DNA of 64,000 nt from JAVJQS01 sp040218815 (GCA_040218815.1 JAVJQS010000002.1:1-64000), one strand, 5' to 3'; counted from the stretch's first letter, positions 8,561-18,443 are shown. A program made the numbers and translations. The notes: generated from the sequence alone by a model not told the origin.

Positions 8561-10003
8561 ATGAAAAGATCTGAAGTAAAGCAACTGCTTGCAGGTGGAA
8601 AAATAGGGAGCGAGGTCCTATTAAAAGCATGGGTAAGAACGAAGCGAGGAAGTAAAAATGTAGCCTTTGTTGCATTAAACGATGGAAGCACCATCAATAA
8701 TATACAGGTGGTAGTAGATGTGGCAACAACAGATGAAGCCATTTTAGACCAAATAACTACAGGCGCTTGTATCGCCGTTACTGGAATATTGGTGGAGTCA
8801 AAGGGAAGTGGACAGCAGATTGAAATTGAGGCAAAAAACATTGAAATTTTAGGTACAGCCCATCCGGATGAATTTCCATTGCAACCTAAAAAACACTCCT
8901 TAGAATTTTTGAGAGAAATTGCTCACCTGCGATTTCGAACGAATACTTTTGGAGCAGTGAATCGTGTCCGCCACAGCTTAATTTTTGCCATTCACGATTT
9001 TTTTAACTCACGAGGGTTTTACAACATTCATACGCCTATTATTACTGCTTCAGATGCTGAAGGGGCAGGTGAAACGTTCAAGGTATCCAACTTCGATTTT
9101 AACAACATCCCAAAAACTGAGGAAGGCCAAGTCGACTTCAAAAAAGATTTTTTTGGTAAGGAAACCAACCTTACCGTTTCAGGACAGTTAGAAGGAGAAC
9201 TTGCCGCCATGGCCTTGGGTAAAATTTATACTTTCGGCCCAACCTTTAGAGCTGAAAACTCGAACACCACACGACATTTAGCAGAATTTTGGATGGTTGA
9301 ACCAGAAGTAGCATTTGCGGACCTAGACGAAAACATGGATTTGGGTGAGGAGTTGTTAAAATCCCTCATTACCTATGCTTTGACGAATTGTGCTGACGAC
9401 TTGGCTTTTTTAAACCAACGCTTAGAAGATGAAGAAAAGCTGAAAAAAGCAGATGAGCGATCGCCTATGGGATTAGTTGAACGCTTAAAATTTGTTATCG
9501 ACAATGAGTTTATTCGTCTGCCTTATAGCGATGCCATTGACATTTTGAGAAACTCCAAGCCCAACAAAAAGAAAAAATTCAATTACTTAATTGAAGGTTG
9601 GGGCACGGATTTACAGTCGGAGCATGAGCGCTATTTAGTGGAGAAACACTTTAAAAAACCAGTTATTCTTTACAACTACCCTAAAGAAATTAAGGCCTTT
9701 TACATGAAGCAAAACGACGACAACAAAACGGTTGGCGCTATGGATATACTCTTCCCTGGTATTGGCGAAATGGTTGGAGGCTCGCAGCGGGAAGAGCGCT
9801 TAGATAAACTGAAAGAACGTATGCAGGAAATGAACATTCCAGAAGAAGAAATGTGGTGGTACTTAGAGTCGAGAAAGTTTGGAACTGCTCCACATAGCGG
9901 ATTTGGCCTAGGTTTTGAACGCTTAGTACAGTTTGTAACTGGTATGGGAAATATCAGGGATGTAATTCCTTTTCCTCGAACACCAAAAAGCGCTGAATTT
10001 TAA
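8561..10003 (+). CDS. asnS: Asparagine--tRNA ligase
   Basis: Class IIb aminoacyl-tRNA synthetase charging tRNA-Asn in the cytoplasm. The 480-aa length matches bacterial AsnRS. An N-terminal OB-fold anticodon-binding domain spans residues ~15-115 (VLLKAWVRTKRGSKNVAFVA). The catalytic core has motif 2 (FRAENSNTTRHLAEFWMVEP, with the Asn-type THRHLAE variant) near residue 228 and motif 3 (GFGLGFERLVQFVTGMGNIR) near residue 446. The AsnRS-specific insert after motif 2 is present, which separates it from AspRS. It begins a rightward group with rpoN and the PAP2-like gene. Confidence 0.97.
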   Translation: MKRSEVKQLLAGGKIGSEVLLKAWVRTKRGSKNVAFVALNDGSTINNIQVVVDVATTDEAILDQITTGACIAVTGILVESKGSGQQIEIEAKNIEILGTAHPDEFPLQPKKHSLEFLREIAHLRFRTNTFGAVNRVRHSLIFAIHDFFNSRGFYNIHTPIITASDAEGAGETFKVSNFDFNNIPKTEEGQVDFKKDFFGKETNLTVSGQLEGELAAMALGKIYTFGPTFRAENSNTTRHLAEFWMVEPEVAFADLDENMDLGEELLKSLITYALTNCADDLAFLNQRLEDEEKLKKADERSPMGLVERLKFVIDNEFIRLPYSDAIDILRNSKPNKKKKFNYLIEGWGTDLQSEHERYLVEKHFKKPVILYNYPKEIKAFYMKQNDDNKTVGAMDILFPGIGEMVGGSQREERLDKLKERMQEMNIPEEEMWWYLESRKFGTAPHSGFGLGFERLVQFVTGMGNIRDVIPFPRTPKSAEF

Positions 10004-10088
10004 TTAAAAGAAAATTTATTGTATTGGTAATCTTAAGGTGCATTAATCTCAAACTAAAAAGTTAAATTTATTTCTCAATTTCAAGTGC

Positions 10089-11534
10089 ATGTTAAAACAG
10101 TCTTTACAACAAAAAATGCTTCAAAAACTGTCTCCTCAGCAGATTCAGTTGATGAAGTTATTGCAGCTGCCAACGGTTTCGTTGGAGCAACGTGTAAAGG
10201 AAGAGTTAGAGAGTAACCCAGCACTTGACGAGGGAAAAGAAAATCAAGAAGAAGAGGAAGAGGAGCGCTACGAAGAGCGGGACGATGCTACCAAAGAACA
10301 GGAAGAGTTTGATTTTTCAGACTATGTAGATGACGATGTTCCCGACTACAAGTATCAAATCTCCAACAAGGGCCGCGACGATGACGAAAAAGACATTCCA
10401 TTCAGTGGGGGAAGCACCTTTCATGAGCGATTAAAAAGTCAGGTTCACTTACAAGATTTAACTGAAAAAGAAGAAGAAATCGCCGATCACCTTATCGGCA
10501 GTTTAGATGATTCAGGCTATTTGAGAAGGGACTTGTCTTCTATTGAAGATGATTTGGCCTTTAGAAGCAACATCATGGTTTCGCAAGATGAAATTGAGCG
10601 CATCTTGAAGATGATTCAACAAATGGACCCTGCTGGTATAGGGGCTAGAGATTTGCAAGAATGTTTGCTCATCCAAATCAAAAGAAAGAAAAACAAAACG
10701 CTTACCAGTCGTATTGCCATTGAAATATTAGAAAAATACTTCAACGAGTTTACCAAGAAGCATTATAGTAAAATCATCGATCGGCTAGAAATCGAAAATG
10801 AAGACTTAAAAGAAGCCATCGATGAAATTTTGAAATTGAATCCCAAGCCTGGAAATTCATTGAATACCAGTGGAAAAAGTGTGCAAGCCGTTGTTCCTGA
10901 CTTTACTTTACAAGTAAAAGACGGTGAGTTGGACATCACTTTGAACGGTAGAAATGCACCTCAACTGAGGGTGAGCAATGAATACCGCGGCATGATTGAC
11001 CACTACCAAAAATCTAAAGAAAAGAGTAAGTCCGACAAAGAGGCCATGACTTTTGTGAAACAAAAATTGGATTCGGCAAAGTGGTTTATTGATGCGATAA
11101 AACAGCGGCAAAATACCTTGCTAAGAACCATGACTACTTTGGCAGAATACCAAAAAGCTTATTTTTTAGAAGGGGATGAAACCAAGTTGAAGCCGATGAT
11201 TTTGAAGGACATCGCCGATAAAATAGACATGGACATCTCCACTGTTTCCCGGGTAGTCAACAGCAAGTATGTGGCCACCCCTTATGGTACCTTTTTATTG
11301 AAATCCTTTTTTTCTGAATCTCTTTCTACCGAAGATGGTGAAGAAGTGAGCACCCGTGAAGTAAAGAAAATACTGACCGACATTATTGAAGGGGAAGACA
11401 AGAAAAAACCATTGACCGATGAGGCTTTGTCGAAAATGCTGCGTGCTAAAAAGTATAACATCGCAAGAAGAACGGTGGCCAAATACCGGGAGCAGTTGAA
11501 CATTCCTGTAGCCAGGTTAAGAAAAGAATTGTAG
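10089..11534 (+). CDS. rpoN: RNA polymerase sigma-54 factor
   Basis: Alternative sigma factor that needs an AAA+ enhancer-binding activator. 481 aa with all expected parts: the Gln-rich region I (LKQSLQQKMLQKLSPQQIQL, residues 2-21), an acidic region II (~50-105), the core-binding domain (~110-300), the DNA-binding domain, and the RpoN box ARRTVAKYREQLNIP near residues 458-472. It lies 85 bp after asnS, a pairing common in Bacteroidota. No sigma-54 activator with a GAFTGA motif was seen in this window. Confidence 0.97.
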   Translation: MLKQSLQQKMLQKLSPQQIQLMKLLQLPTVSLEQRVKEELESNPALDEGKENQEEEEEERYEERDDATKEQEEFDFSDYVDDDVPDYKYQISNKGRDDDEKDIPFSGGSTFHERLKSQVHLQDLTEKEEEIADHLIGSLDDSGYLRRDLSSIEDDLAFRSNIMVSQDEIERILKMIQQMDPAGIGARDLQECLLIQIKRKKNKTLTSRIAIEILEKYFNEFTKKHYSKIIDRLEIENEDLKEAIDEILKLNPKPGNSLNTSGKSVQAVVPDFTLQVKDGELDITLNGRNAPQLRVSNEYRGMIDHYQKSKEKSKSDKEAMTFVKQKLDSAKWFIDAIKQRQNTLLRTMTTLAEYQKAYFLEGDETKLKPMILKDIADKIDMDISTVSRVVNSKYVATPYGTFLLKSFFSESLSTEDGEEVSTREVKKILTDIIEGEDKKKPLTDEALSKMLRAKKYNIARRTVAKYREQLNIPVARLRKEL

Positions 11535-12148
11535 TGCAAAAGTTCGCTCGTTTTGTTTCCTATGTCTTCCATCCGATTTTCGCCCCACTCATAAGTCTTT
11601 ATATCCTTTTCCAGCTTCCCTTGTTGCAAAATTACCGCTTAACTGAGTTTTATAAGCAATACATTTACGGTGCGATGTTGATTAATCTGGTGATTGTGCC
11701 GCTGTTGATGAGCTTCTATTTTAAACGAATAGGCATTATCAAGTCCCTTGAAATGAAAACTTTAGAGGAGCGACGAACGCCTTATTTGATGAGCTTGATT
11801 TTCTACTTTTTCACCTTGCTTTTGCTTTATTATACCAAATTTCCCATTGTTTATGTAAAGGCTTTTTTAGGAGCCACTTTAGTTGTAGGGGCCTTATATC
11901 TTTTTACTTTTCTAAAACTAAAAGTGAGTGCTCACCTCAGCGGAATAGGCGGAATTTGTGGTTTGCTATTTGTGCTTTCCAACATTTATATGGTGGAGCT
12001 TACCAATCTCTTACTGCTATTTATAGTATTGTCGGGGGTCGTCGCCACTGCTCGCATGACGCTTAAGGCTCATAGTTATTGGGAGTTGAGCTTAGGGTTT
12101 CTACTCGGCTTCTTTTCTGCCTTTATGGTTTACCTTCCTTGGTTTTAG
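11534..12148 (+). CDS. PAP2-like integral membrane protein (degenerate)
   Basis: 204 aa with five or six hydrophobic segments. It starts at a GTG that overlaps the rpoN TAG by one base, so it is translationally coupled to rpoN. The arrangement recalls PAP2-type phosphatases: a KVSAHLSG stretch near residue 136 resembles the His motif, and ATARMTLKAHSYWELSLGF near 175 resembles the SRxxxxxHxxxD motif, with the Arg and His in place. The full phosphatase signature is not intact, so catalytic activity is uncertain. The rpoN neighbourhood in Bacteroidota often carries such a gene. Confidence 0.65.
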   Translation: MQKFARFVSYVFHPIFAPLISLYILFQLPLLQNYRLTEFYKQYIYGAMLINLVIVPLLMSFYFKRIGIIKSLEMKTLEERRTPYLMSLIFYFFTLLLLYYTKFPIVYVKAFLGATLVVGALYLFTFLKLKVSAHLSGIGGICGLLFVLSNIYMVELTNLLLLFIVLSGVVATARMTLKAHSYWELSLGFLLGFFSAFMVYLPWF

Positions 12149-12507
12149 AGCAAGGGTTGAAAGGCGTCTTCAATGTGCTCAATAGTGACGTTGTTGTTTT
12201 GAATTAAGACACTTACGACATCGAAACGGCACTCTTGTTCAATGTCCTTTTCTTGAATATAGGCATCAGCAGCTCGAATAATGTGTTTTTGCTTTCCTAG
12301 GGTTACTGCTTCTTTGGGGCTTTCAAATTCTGTGGACGTTCGAGTTTTCACTTCCACCACCACAAAGAAGTTGGCCTTCCAGGCCATGATGTCGACTTCC
12401 GCCTTTTTATAGCGCCAATTAATGGCCTCAATCTTATAGCCATTGGTTTGCAAATATTCTAGGGCTAGCTCCTCCCCTCGTTTTCCGATGTCATTATGTT
12501 CGGCCAT
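12145..12507 (-). CDS. YraN family (UPF0102) nuclease-fold protein
   Basis: 120 aa, normal length for the family. It shows the conserved N-terminal GKRGEELALEYLQ and the PD-(D/E)xK-like core: AEVDIMAWKANFFVVVEVKTRTS gives the Asp (in EVDI) and the Glu-Val-Lys triad. Family members are predicted Holliday-junction-resolvase-like endonucleases of unproven role. Its start overlaps the LD-carboxypeptidase gene by 14 bp, so the two form a leftward pair; its end overlaps the convergent PAP2-like gene by 4 bp. Confidence 0.9.
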   Translation of the reverse strand: MAEHNDIGKRGEELALEYLQTNGYKIEAINWRYKKAEVDIMAWKANFFVVVEVKTRTSTEFESPKEAVTLGKQKHIIRAADAYIQEKDIEQECRFDVVSVLIQNNNVTIEHIEDAFQPLL

Positions 12508-13411
12508 GGAAAGAAAGCTTTACTTTTGAATCGCTGATCAACAAACTGGTATTTCTATTGAAGGTGATGGCCAAGTTGCGATCGATGTGGCCTGCAGGAA
12601 ACCCAAAAATTACTGGGATTCCAAGTGCTTTGGTGTTTTCAAGTATTATTTCTTTGGCCGTTTGCCCGTATGGGATGGTATTGTCGTTCATGTCTGACAT
12701 TCCACCGACTAATATGCCAACACAACCATCAAAAAGCCCTGAACGTTTGAGGTTCATCATCATTCGATCGATGTGATAGAGGTATTCGTCTAAATCTTCC
12801 ATAAACAGCCACTTACCATTGGTATTGATTTGTGATTTGCTTCCACTCAAGGAGTAAAGAATAGAGAGGTTACCCCCGACTATTGGGGCGGAAATTTTAG
12901 TGTTGGGCAGTATGGAGTGTTCTTCATGAATAAAGTCAATGCTGTATTCTTCACTAAACAATGCTTTTTGTAGGGTATGGATTGCTTCTTTATTTACCGT
13001 TTCCTTGAATTCAAAAGGCATGATGGCATGCAAGGTTTCTATCCCAAAGTTTTGATTGATGTGGTTGTGAAATACTGTTACATCACTGTAGCCCACGATC
13101 CATTTTGGATGTTGCTTAAAGCCACTAAAGTTAATTTTATCAATTAGTTGAACGCTGCCGTAGCCTCCCCTGGCGCAAAAGATGGCTTTGCAGTTTTCAT
13201 CATCTAGGGCCTGTTGTAGGTCGGCTCCTCTTTGGTCAATGCTTCCAGCGAACTGATGGTATTCCCCAAATAAATTGTCTGCAAAATTTACCTTAAGTCC
13301 CCAGCTTTCTGCACAATCGACAAAGGCTTGAAGTTCAGGCAGTGATATTTTCCTTGCGGTAGAGAGGATGGTAATGGAATCCCCTTTTTTTAATGGGAGT
13401 GGTTGTTGCAT
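12494..13411 (-). CDS. LD-carboxypeptidase (peptidase family S66)
   Basis: 305 aa, matching the LdcA/MccF family, which trims the terminal D-residue of murein tetrapeptides during wall recycling or hydrolyses related amide bonds. Visible features are the N-terminal LKKGDSITILSTARKIS, the RGGYGSVQLID loop, the nucleophile context WIVGYSDVT (Ser), the Glu-containing LFMEDLDEYLYHIDRMM, and the catalytic His context FGFPAGHIDRN near residue 280. The Ser-Glu-His triad is therefore complete. Cytoplasmic; no signal peptide. Transcribed with the YraN gene. Confidence 0.9.
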   Translation of the reverse strand: MQQPLPLKKGDSITILSTARKISLPELQAFVDCAESWGLKVNFADNLFGEYHQFAGSIDQRGADLQQALDDENCKAIFCARGGYGSVQLIDKINFSGFKQHPKWIVGYSDVTVFHNHINQNFGIETLHAIMPFEFKETVNKEAIHTLQKALFSEEYSIDFIHEEHSILPNTKISAPIVGGNLSILYSLSGSKSQINTNGKWLFMEDLDEYLYHIDRMMMNLKRSGLFDGCVGILVGGMSDMNDNTIPYGQTAKEIILENTKALGIPVIFGFPAGHIDRNLAITFNRNTSLLISDSKVKLSFHGRT

Positions 13412-13433
13412 AAGTCAGTTAAAGACCACTAAA

Positions 13434-16400
13434 CTACAAAACAATCAGCTTTTTTGTCTCTATGCCGTCAGCTTTGTTGAACTGCATGATATAGGTCCCC
13501 TTAGGAAAATTTGAAAGCTCAAGTCTTATTCGCTGATTGCTGGAACCTTCATTAATTCTGAAATATCTAGAGCGCATTTGTTGCCCATCCAAAGCATAAA
13601 TTAAAAGCTCAACACCCTCTCCTTCGATACTTTCGAAATTTATATAAACACTTCTATCTGCCGTAGGGTTTGGATAAACAGTAATAGCTGAAGTCTCATT
13701 TTTGCTTGTTCTATCAATTACTCGTTCAACTGAATAATCAACTGCTCCATCAAAATCAACTTGCCTTAAGCGATAATAAGTCAAGTCATTATTGATGTCA
13801 AAATCGGTGTGCTGATAATAAACTTCTCTATTCGAGTTTCCATTTGCTTGAATGCGCCCAATTGAATACCAATTGTCCCCGTCAAAGCTTTTTTCTAATT
13901 CAAAATAGGCTGCATTTAGTTCAGAAACCGTTACCCATTCCAACAAATTGGAGCTCGCTTGTGGGAAAGCTTCAAAGTACTTGTAAGTCACTGGCAACGG
14001 ATTATTCATACTAGTTGAAGCCAAGGTAAAGGGCGAAAATGTAGTCAACACAGGAGAAGTAACCGATCCATTATTCAAATCTCCAGTGAAAAAACTAGCC
14101 CCCTGAGCTTCCCATTGACTTGCGCCGCTGTTCCACCGAGCAACGGTAATTTCCGCTGGCACTGCAACTCCACTGGTAGGTCTCCAGCTTAAATTTACTC
14201 TGCAGTTAGCAGTTGTGGCTAATCTATCCAGCAACCAATATTCGTTTATACTTACATTATTCAATCCTGCGCCAATACTAGATGCATCAAAGGCGTCATC
14301 AGTAGGATCATTTTTAAAATACTCCCCTCTAAATTGTGCACTTCCACTTGAAATATTGGAAATGGTCATTGGTGCGTAAATGGTGTCTCCTATTGGGAAT
14401 GTATAGGTCTGATTTCCTCTTTTTGTAACTGGTCCTTTAACAAAGGAGCTATCATTTGGGCCAATCATAGGGTGAGCTCCATCTACGAACAATATATTCG
14501 TTTGTGTAGTGACTAGATACCCTTTATTAAAATGCATGGCTTGTCCTCCCCGATCAAGATCTAATAATGAGTTTAAGGTAACATCTTTAGCAACAGATTT
14601 ATCGAAGTAAATATCTCCATCCATTTGAGCAACTCCTCCAGTTAAATCAAAGCTTTGAGGGTTTGGACCAACAAACTGCAAAGAGGCCTGTAAGTTGTCT
14701 GCATCATAAGTTCCTCGAACTCTTACATCTCCCATTGCAGATATAAACCCTGTTCTTATTCTGCCATTTACCAAGTCAACTTGATTAATAACACGAATGG
14801 TATCTACAGAACCCATGCTCAACACCCTATTGCCACTGGAATTATAAGTGAAATTAAAAAAGGTGTCCACTTCAGTGGTCAAATAGCTTCTATTAGTATT
14901 ATTTGTAAAGATAAAAGTGCCTCCGTTCGCTTCTAGTTTCCCTTGATTGTTGTTCCAATTTCCAAAAAAGTTTAAAGTGCCACTGTTAGGTTGAAAGGTG
15001 CCGCCACTGAATAAATCAACATTTGTAAAGCTGTAATTTACAGGATCATTAGATGGGTGCTCTACACGCCCTTCCAAAACAAATAAGTCCATGTTGGCAT
15101 TTCCCACATTCAATACACCCCCATCTTCATCAATAAAATCTACTTTTAATTGAGGGTTATCCTTACTTATAAATAAATCATGACGTCCGCGTGTTGCATT
15201 ACTTATAAACGTTCCATCATTTGACCCTTCGAAATGGATGTCTGAGGTTCCATTGTCATAGTTAGCATTAATCTCAAGCGTATCAAGCACAATAACATTT
15301 CCATTGACTATTCTACCTTGGTTTAAAAACAAGGCTTGCTCTACAGCAAACTCGCCTCCTGCGGTAATTGTAAGTGCTCTGTTATTTGCTGCTGTTTCAA
15401 AAATTAAGCGATAAAAAGAATCCGTTTGGTGCGAGGTGAATGTTCTATTGTTGCCTAGGTCTGCTATCCAGGTGCCATCATTATGGTCAAAGTCACCACC
15501 TATATTGTTCCAATTTCCCTGGTATCGTGTTATGCCAGGGCTGGCTTGCAGCTGCGCTCCCGCTTGAATAAAGATATCGCTGTAATCTAAGTTAGCCGTT
15601 TGGACCAAATCAAAAGACAACACCCCTTCTTGTATGGTAAGGTCTTTATCAGTTTCTCCAATTGTTAGCGAATTTCCTGTCAAAGGTTGAAAGAACACCG
15701 TATCTGTCGGATTGTCCTTTACAATAAACTTATCAAAGTTTCCTTGAGCTGCTTCAATGATAAAGTTGGAAGTTACATCACCAACAAACCATAAATCGGC
15801 TGTTGCATCATCATAAGTGGCAAAAAGGTAAGCAGTATCTAAAACTAGAAAATGACCTGTGTTTACTCTACCATTAGTCAATTCAAGTTTATTTACTACA
15901 TAGATTGAATCATCAGCAGCCATGGTTAATACTCTATTAGCAGCTGGGGCATAATTAAAATTATAAAAAGTATCCACTTGAGTTGAAGCATAAGTTCTAT
16001 TACCTCCGGTATTATCCCATACCCAATTCCCATTATTGGCATTAAATAAGCCCCCTTGATTATTCCAATTTCCTTGATAATTTACTATTCCAGGGGATGC
16101 TTGTAATTCAGCCCCTACTTGTATGTTTAAGTTTCTATAATCTAGGTTAACCGTTTCCACCAAATCAAAAGACAACACCCCTTCTTGTATGGTTAGGTCT
16201 TTATCTGTTTCACCGATGTTCAAGGAATTACCAATCAAGGGCTGAAAGAAAACGGTATCTGTAGGGCTGTCTTTTACAATAAACTTGTCAAAATTCCCTT
16301 GAGCTGCTTCAATAATAAAGTTGGAAGTTACATCGCCTACAAACCATAAATCTGCCGTTGCATCATCATAAGTGGCATAAAGGTATGCCGTATCTAAAAC

Positions 16401-18131
16401 AAGAAAATGACCTGTATTTACCCTACCATTTGTCAATTCAAGTTTATTTTCTACATAAATTGAATCATCTGCAGCCATTGTTAATACTCTATCTATTGTA
16501 GCTGCATAATTAAAATTATAAAAGCTATCCACCTGGGTTGAAGCATAGGATCTATTTCCGTTGTTGTCCCAGATCCAATTTCCATTGTTTGCATTAAATG
16601 TCCCATCTTGATTGTTCCAGCTTCCTTGATAGGTAGTAGTTCCTGGAGATGCTTGCAGTTGTGCTCCCGATTGAATGATAATGTCGCTAAAATCAAGGTT
16701 GGCATTTTCTACTAAATCAAAAGAGAGTATTCCTTCTTGAATAGTTAAGTCCCGATCCGTTTCTCCTATAGCTAAACTGCCGCCTAATAAAGGTTGAAAA
16801 TAAACCGTATCATTTGGTGTAGCTTTCGTAATAAACACATCAAAATTACCTTGTGCTGCTTCAATCAAAAAGTTGGAAGTGGTTGACCCTTTAAACCAAA
16901 GGTCAGCAGTGGCATCATCATAAGTGGCGTAAAGAATTGCTGTATCTTCAACCAATAAATGTCCCGTTTGTATTCTCCCATTGCTTAATTCTAATTTATT
17001 TTTAATGTAAATGGAGTCATCGACTGCCATTGTTAGGCGAAAATCTCCTGTAGGAGAAAAGTCTAAGTTGATAAAGGTATCTACAACAGTGCTTGCATAA
17101 GTTCTATTGGTGGTTAAATCAAATACCCAGCTGCCGTTATTGGCATTAAAGTTTCCTCCCTGATTATCCCAAGAACCCAAGAATCGTGTTTCTTGGCTAC
17201 TGGCAGCAAAGGTGGCCCCAGCTTGAATTTCTATTTCGTTAAAGTCTATATCCGCTTCTTCTGTTAAGGCTAAAGTTCCAGAAACGATGCTCAATCGATC
17301 ACCGGTATTTCCCCATTCTATAATTGCACCCAAGTCATTCTTTACAAAAACCGTATCTGTGGAGTTCTCTTTTGAAATAAAGAAAGGGTGAGACCCTACA
17401 TCAGCATTAACAGCAATTAACCCATTGCCACTTCCTTTTAACCAAATCTGACTATTTCCTTGATCATAGGAAGGATTTAATTCCACGGTATCTAGCACTT
17501 CTATTGGACCACCTCTTAATCTGCCATTATTTAGTGCTAGCTTATTTATCACCACTAAGGTGTCTAAACCATTAAGGTCCAATCTGGCATTATTGGCAGT
17601 TGGTTCAACTACCATATTAAATAAGGTATCTCTATTGATTACATTAATCGATCGATTGCCTCCATCATTAAAAACAACGGTTCCATTGTTATGAAAAAAG
17701 GCTCCTGAATCTCTTACCACAAAATTTACGTCCAGAAAAAGGGACGCGCTAGTGCTATAAAAATTTCCTCCTCGAATTTGAAAGTTACCATTGACCATAT
17801 CAATGTCTGCATCTCCACCTTGAAAGTTTCCGTCAGCTAAGAAAATATCTAAATCGCGGACGATCATTGAATTTCCTGCGCCCTGGGTTAGGGTGCCTGT
17901 ATAGCCGGTTTGCAAAACAATTCCTCTTACATCAATGGAGATATCGATCAAACAATTGGCGGTAGAGGTAGTATTGAAAATAGCATAATCTGCAGCACCA
18001 GGAATTCCGGCAGACCAGTTGCCAGCATCATTCCAAATTCCGGTTCCGTTGCCATTTGTCCAAGTAATGTTAGCAGAAAAAGAAGAAATGCTAACGCTAA
18101 GAAGTAACAAAAAAAGTGTTACACTTTTCAT
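13434..18131 (-). CDS. Giant repeat protein with T9SS type A sorting domain
   Basis: 1565 aa with a signal peptide (MKSVTLFLLLLSVSISSFSA). An N-terminal motif of the form W-x-G-N-W-x-x-G-x-P is followed by a long beta-helix-like body of repeats (FNANNGNWVWDN, RTYASTQVDTFYNF, MAADDSIYVVNKLELTNGRV). Three to four of the repeats are ~185 aa and close to identical. A fibronectin-like region (LEWVTVSELNAAYFELEKSFDGDNW) precedes the C-terminal type A sorting domain (ITVYPNPTADRSVYINF ... GTYIMQF). It should be exported by the Sec pathway and then T9SS and held on the cell surface. Adhesion or a structural role is plausible but not shown. Confidence 0.85.
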   Translation of the reverse strand: MKSVTLFLLLLSVSISSFSANITWTNGNGTGIWNDAGNWSAGIPGAADYAIFNTTSTANCLIDISIDVRGIVLQTGYTGTLTQGAGNSMIVRDLDIFLADGNFQGGDADIDMVNGNFQIRGGNFYSTSASLFLDVNFVVRDSGAFFHNNGTVVFNDGGNRSINVINRDTLFNMVVEPTANNARLDLNGLDTLVVINKLALNNGRLRGGPIEVLDTVELNPSYDQGNSQIWLKGSGNGLIAVNADVGSHPFFISKENSTDTVFVKNDLGAIIEWGNTGDRLSIVSGTLALTEEADIDFNEIEIQAGATFAASSQETRFLGSWDNQGGNFNANNGSWVFDLTTNRTYASTVVDTFINLDFSPTGDFRLTMAVDDSIYIKNKLELSNGRIQTGHLLVEDTAILYATYDDATADLWFKGSTTSNFLIEAAQGNFDVFITKATPNDTVYFQPLLGGSLAIGETDRDLTIQEGILSFDLVENANLDFSDIIIQSGAQLQASPGTTTYQGSWNNQDGTFNANNGNWIWDNNGNRSYASTQVDSFYNFNYAATIDRVLTMAADDSIYVENKLELTNGRVNTGHFLVLDTAYLYATYDDATADLWFVGDVTSNFIIEAAQGNFDKFIVKDSPTDTVFFQPLIGNSLNIGETDKDLTIQEGVLSFDLVETVNLDYRNLNIQVGAELQASPGIVNYQGNWNNQGGLFNANNGNWVWDNTGGNRTYASTQVDTFYNFNYAPAANRVLTMAADDSIYVVNKLELTNGRVNTGHFLVLDTAYLFATYDDATADLWFVGDVTSNFIIEAAQGNFDKFIVKDNPTDTVFFQPLTGNSLTIGETDKDLTIQEGVLSFDLVQTANLDYSDIFIQAGAQLQASPGITRYQGNWNNIGGDFDHNDGTWIADLGNNRTFTSHQTDSFYRLIFETAANNRALTITAGGEFAVEQALFLNQGRIVNGNVIVLDTLEINANYDNGTSDIHFEGSNDGTFISNATRGRHDLFISKDNPQLKVDFIDEDGGVLNVGNANMDLFVLEGRVEHPSNDPVNYSFTNVDLFSGGTFQPNSGTLNFFGNWNNNQGKLEANGGTFIFTNNTNRSYLTTEVDTFFNFTYNSSGNRVLSMGSVDTIRVINQVDLVNGRIRTGFISAMGDVRVRGTYDADNLQASLQFVGPNPQSFDLTGGVAQMDGDIYFDKSVAKDVTLNSLLDLDRGGQAMHFNKGYLVTTQTNILFVDGAHPMIGPNDSSFVKGPVTKRGNQTYTFPIGDTIYAPMTISNISSGSAQFRGEYFKNDPTDDAFDASSIGAGLNNVSINEYWLLDRLATTANCRVNLSWRPTSGVAVPAEITVARWNSGASQWEAQGASFFTGDLNNGSVTSPVLTTFSPFTLASTSMNNPLPVTYKYFEAFPQASSNLLEWVTVSELNAAYFELEKSFDGDNWYSIGRIQANGNSNREVYYQHTDFDINNDLTYYRLRQVDFDGAVDYSVERVIDRTSKNETSAITVYPNPTADRSVYINFESIEGEGVELLIYALDGQQMRSRYFRINEGSSNQRIRLELSNFPKGTYIMQFNKADGIETKKLIVL
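15480..17170 (-). repeat. Tandem ~555-bp coding repeats inside the giant T9SS protein
   Basis: The phrase AAATCAAAAGA recurs at about 15607, 16162 and 16714, giving periods of 555 and 552 bp (185 and 184 codons). Flanking sequence such as AATTCCCTTGAGCTGCTTC-like text is also repeated with few changes. The two middle copies are the most alike, which points to recent unequal crossing-over; the copy nearest the 5' end is more diverged. Confidence 0.8.
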
Positions 18132-18232
18132 CTATAGGTTTTAACGTCACAAAAATACGTATTGAATTAGTATAAGGTTGCCTTTTATTTTGCAATGAAA
18201 TTTTCGTAATCTTGCCTACGCAATTTTATGCA

Positions 18233-18306
18233 GGGCCCATAGCTCAGTTGGTTAGAGCACCTGACTCATAATCAGGTGGTCCCAGGTTCGAGCCCTGGTG
18301 GGCCCA
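18233..18306 (+). tRNA. tRNA with anticodon CAT (probably tRNA-Ile2, else elongator Met)
   Basis: A complete cloverleaf: acceptor GGGCCCA / TGGGCCC with discriminator A306, D-arm GCTC..GAGC, anticodon arm CCTGA-CTCATAA-TCAGG with CAT at 18267-18269, and T-arm CCAGG-TTCGAGC-CCTGG. The CCA end is not encoded. The C4-G69 and C5-G68 pairs and the CTCATAA loop fit the TilS-modified isoleucine tRNA (lysidine at C34), but elongator Met shares the loop. The 3' half is the apparent integration target for the repeats downstream. Confidence 0.93.
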
Positions 18307-18307
18307 C

Positions 18308-18353
18308 AAACTAAAAATCTCCCAGCCTTTTCGGCTTGGGAGATTTTTAGTTT
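18308..18353 (+). terminator. Intrinsic terminator after the tRNA
   Basis: A long hairpin starting two bases after the tRNA: AAACTAAAAATCTCCCA paired with TGGGAGATTTTTAGTTT around a small GCC/GGC apical stem. It ends in a T-rich arm and is suitable for stopping tRNA transcription. Confidence 0.8.
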
Positions 18354-18374
18354 ATAGCGCTTTTGGGCGAGAAG

Positions 18375-18433
18375 TTTATGCTGAGCGTTATGAGTGAAAC
18401 GAATAAAAGTCGAAGTAAGCCCTGGTGGGCCCA
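18375..18433 (+). repeat. Repeat X copy 1, ending in the tRNA 3' end
   Basis: TTTATGCTGAGCGTTATG followed by GAGTGAAACGAATAAAAGTC and GAAGTAAGCCC, then TGGTGGGCC. The same ~57-bp module returns at 20652-20708 with one internal substitution. It carries the GAGCG/CGAAG words common to dispersed Bacteroidota intergenic repeats, here fused to a tRNA end. Confidence 0.75.
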
Positions 18434-18443
18434 CTAGAGAGAG

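Noticed and set aside
8460..8841. Two leftward open frames overlapping the asnS start
   Set aside because: Antisense shadows of asnS with no domain content; the region also carries the likely asnS promoter.
15480..17170. Regularly spaced repeats that might suggest a CRISPR array
   Set aside because: The units are ~555 bp, in frame and coding within a surface protein; no 25-40 bp repeats with unique spacers are present in the window.
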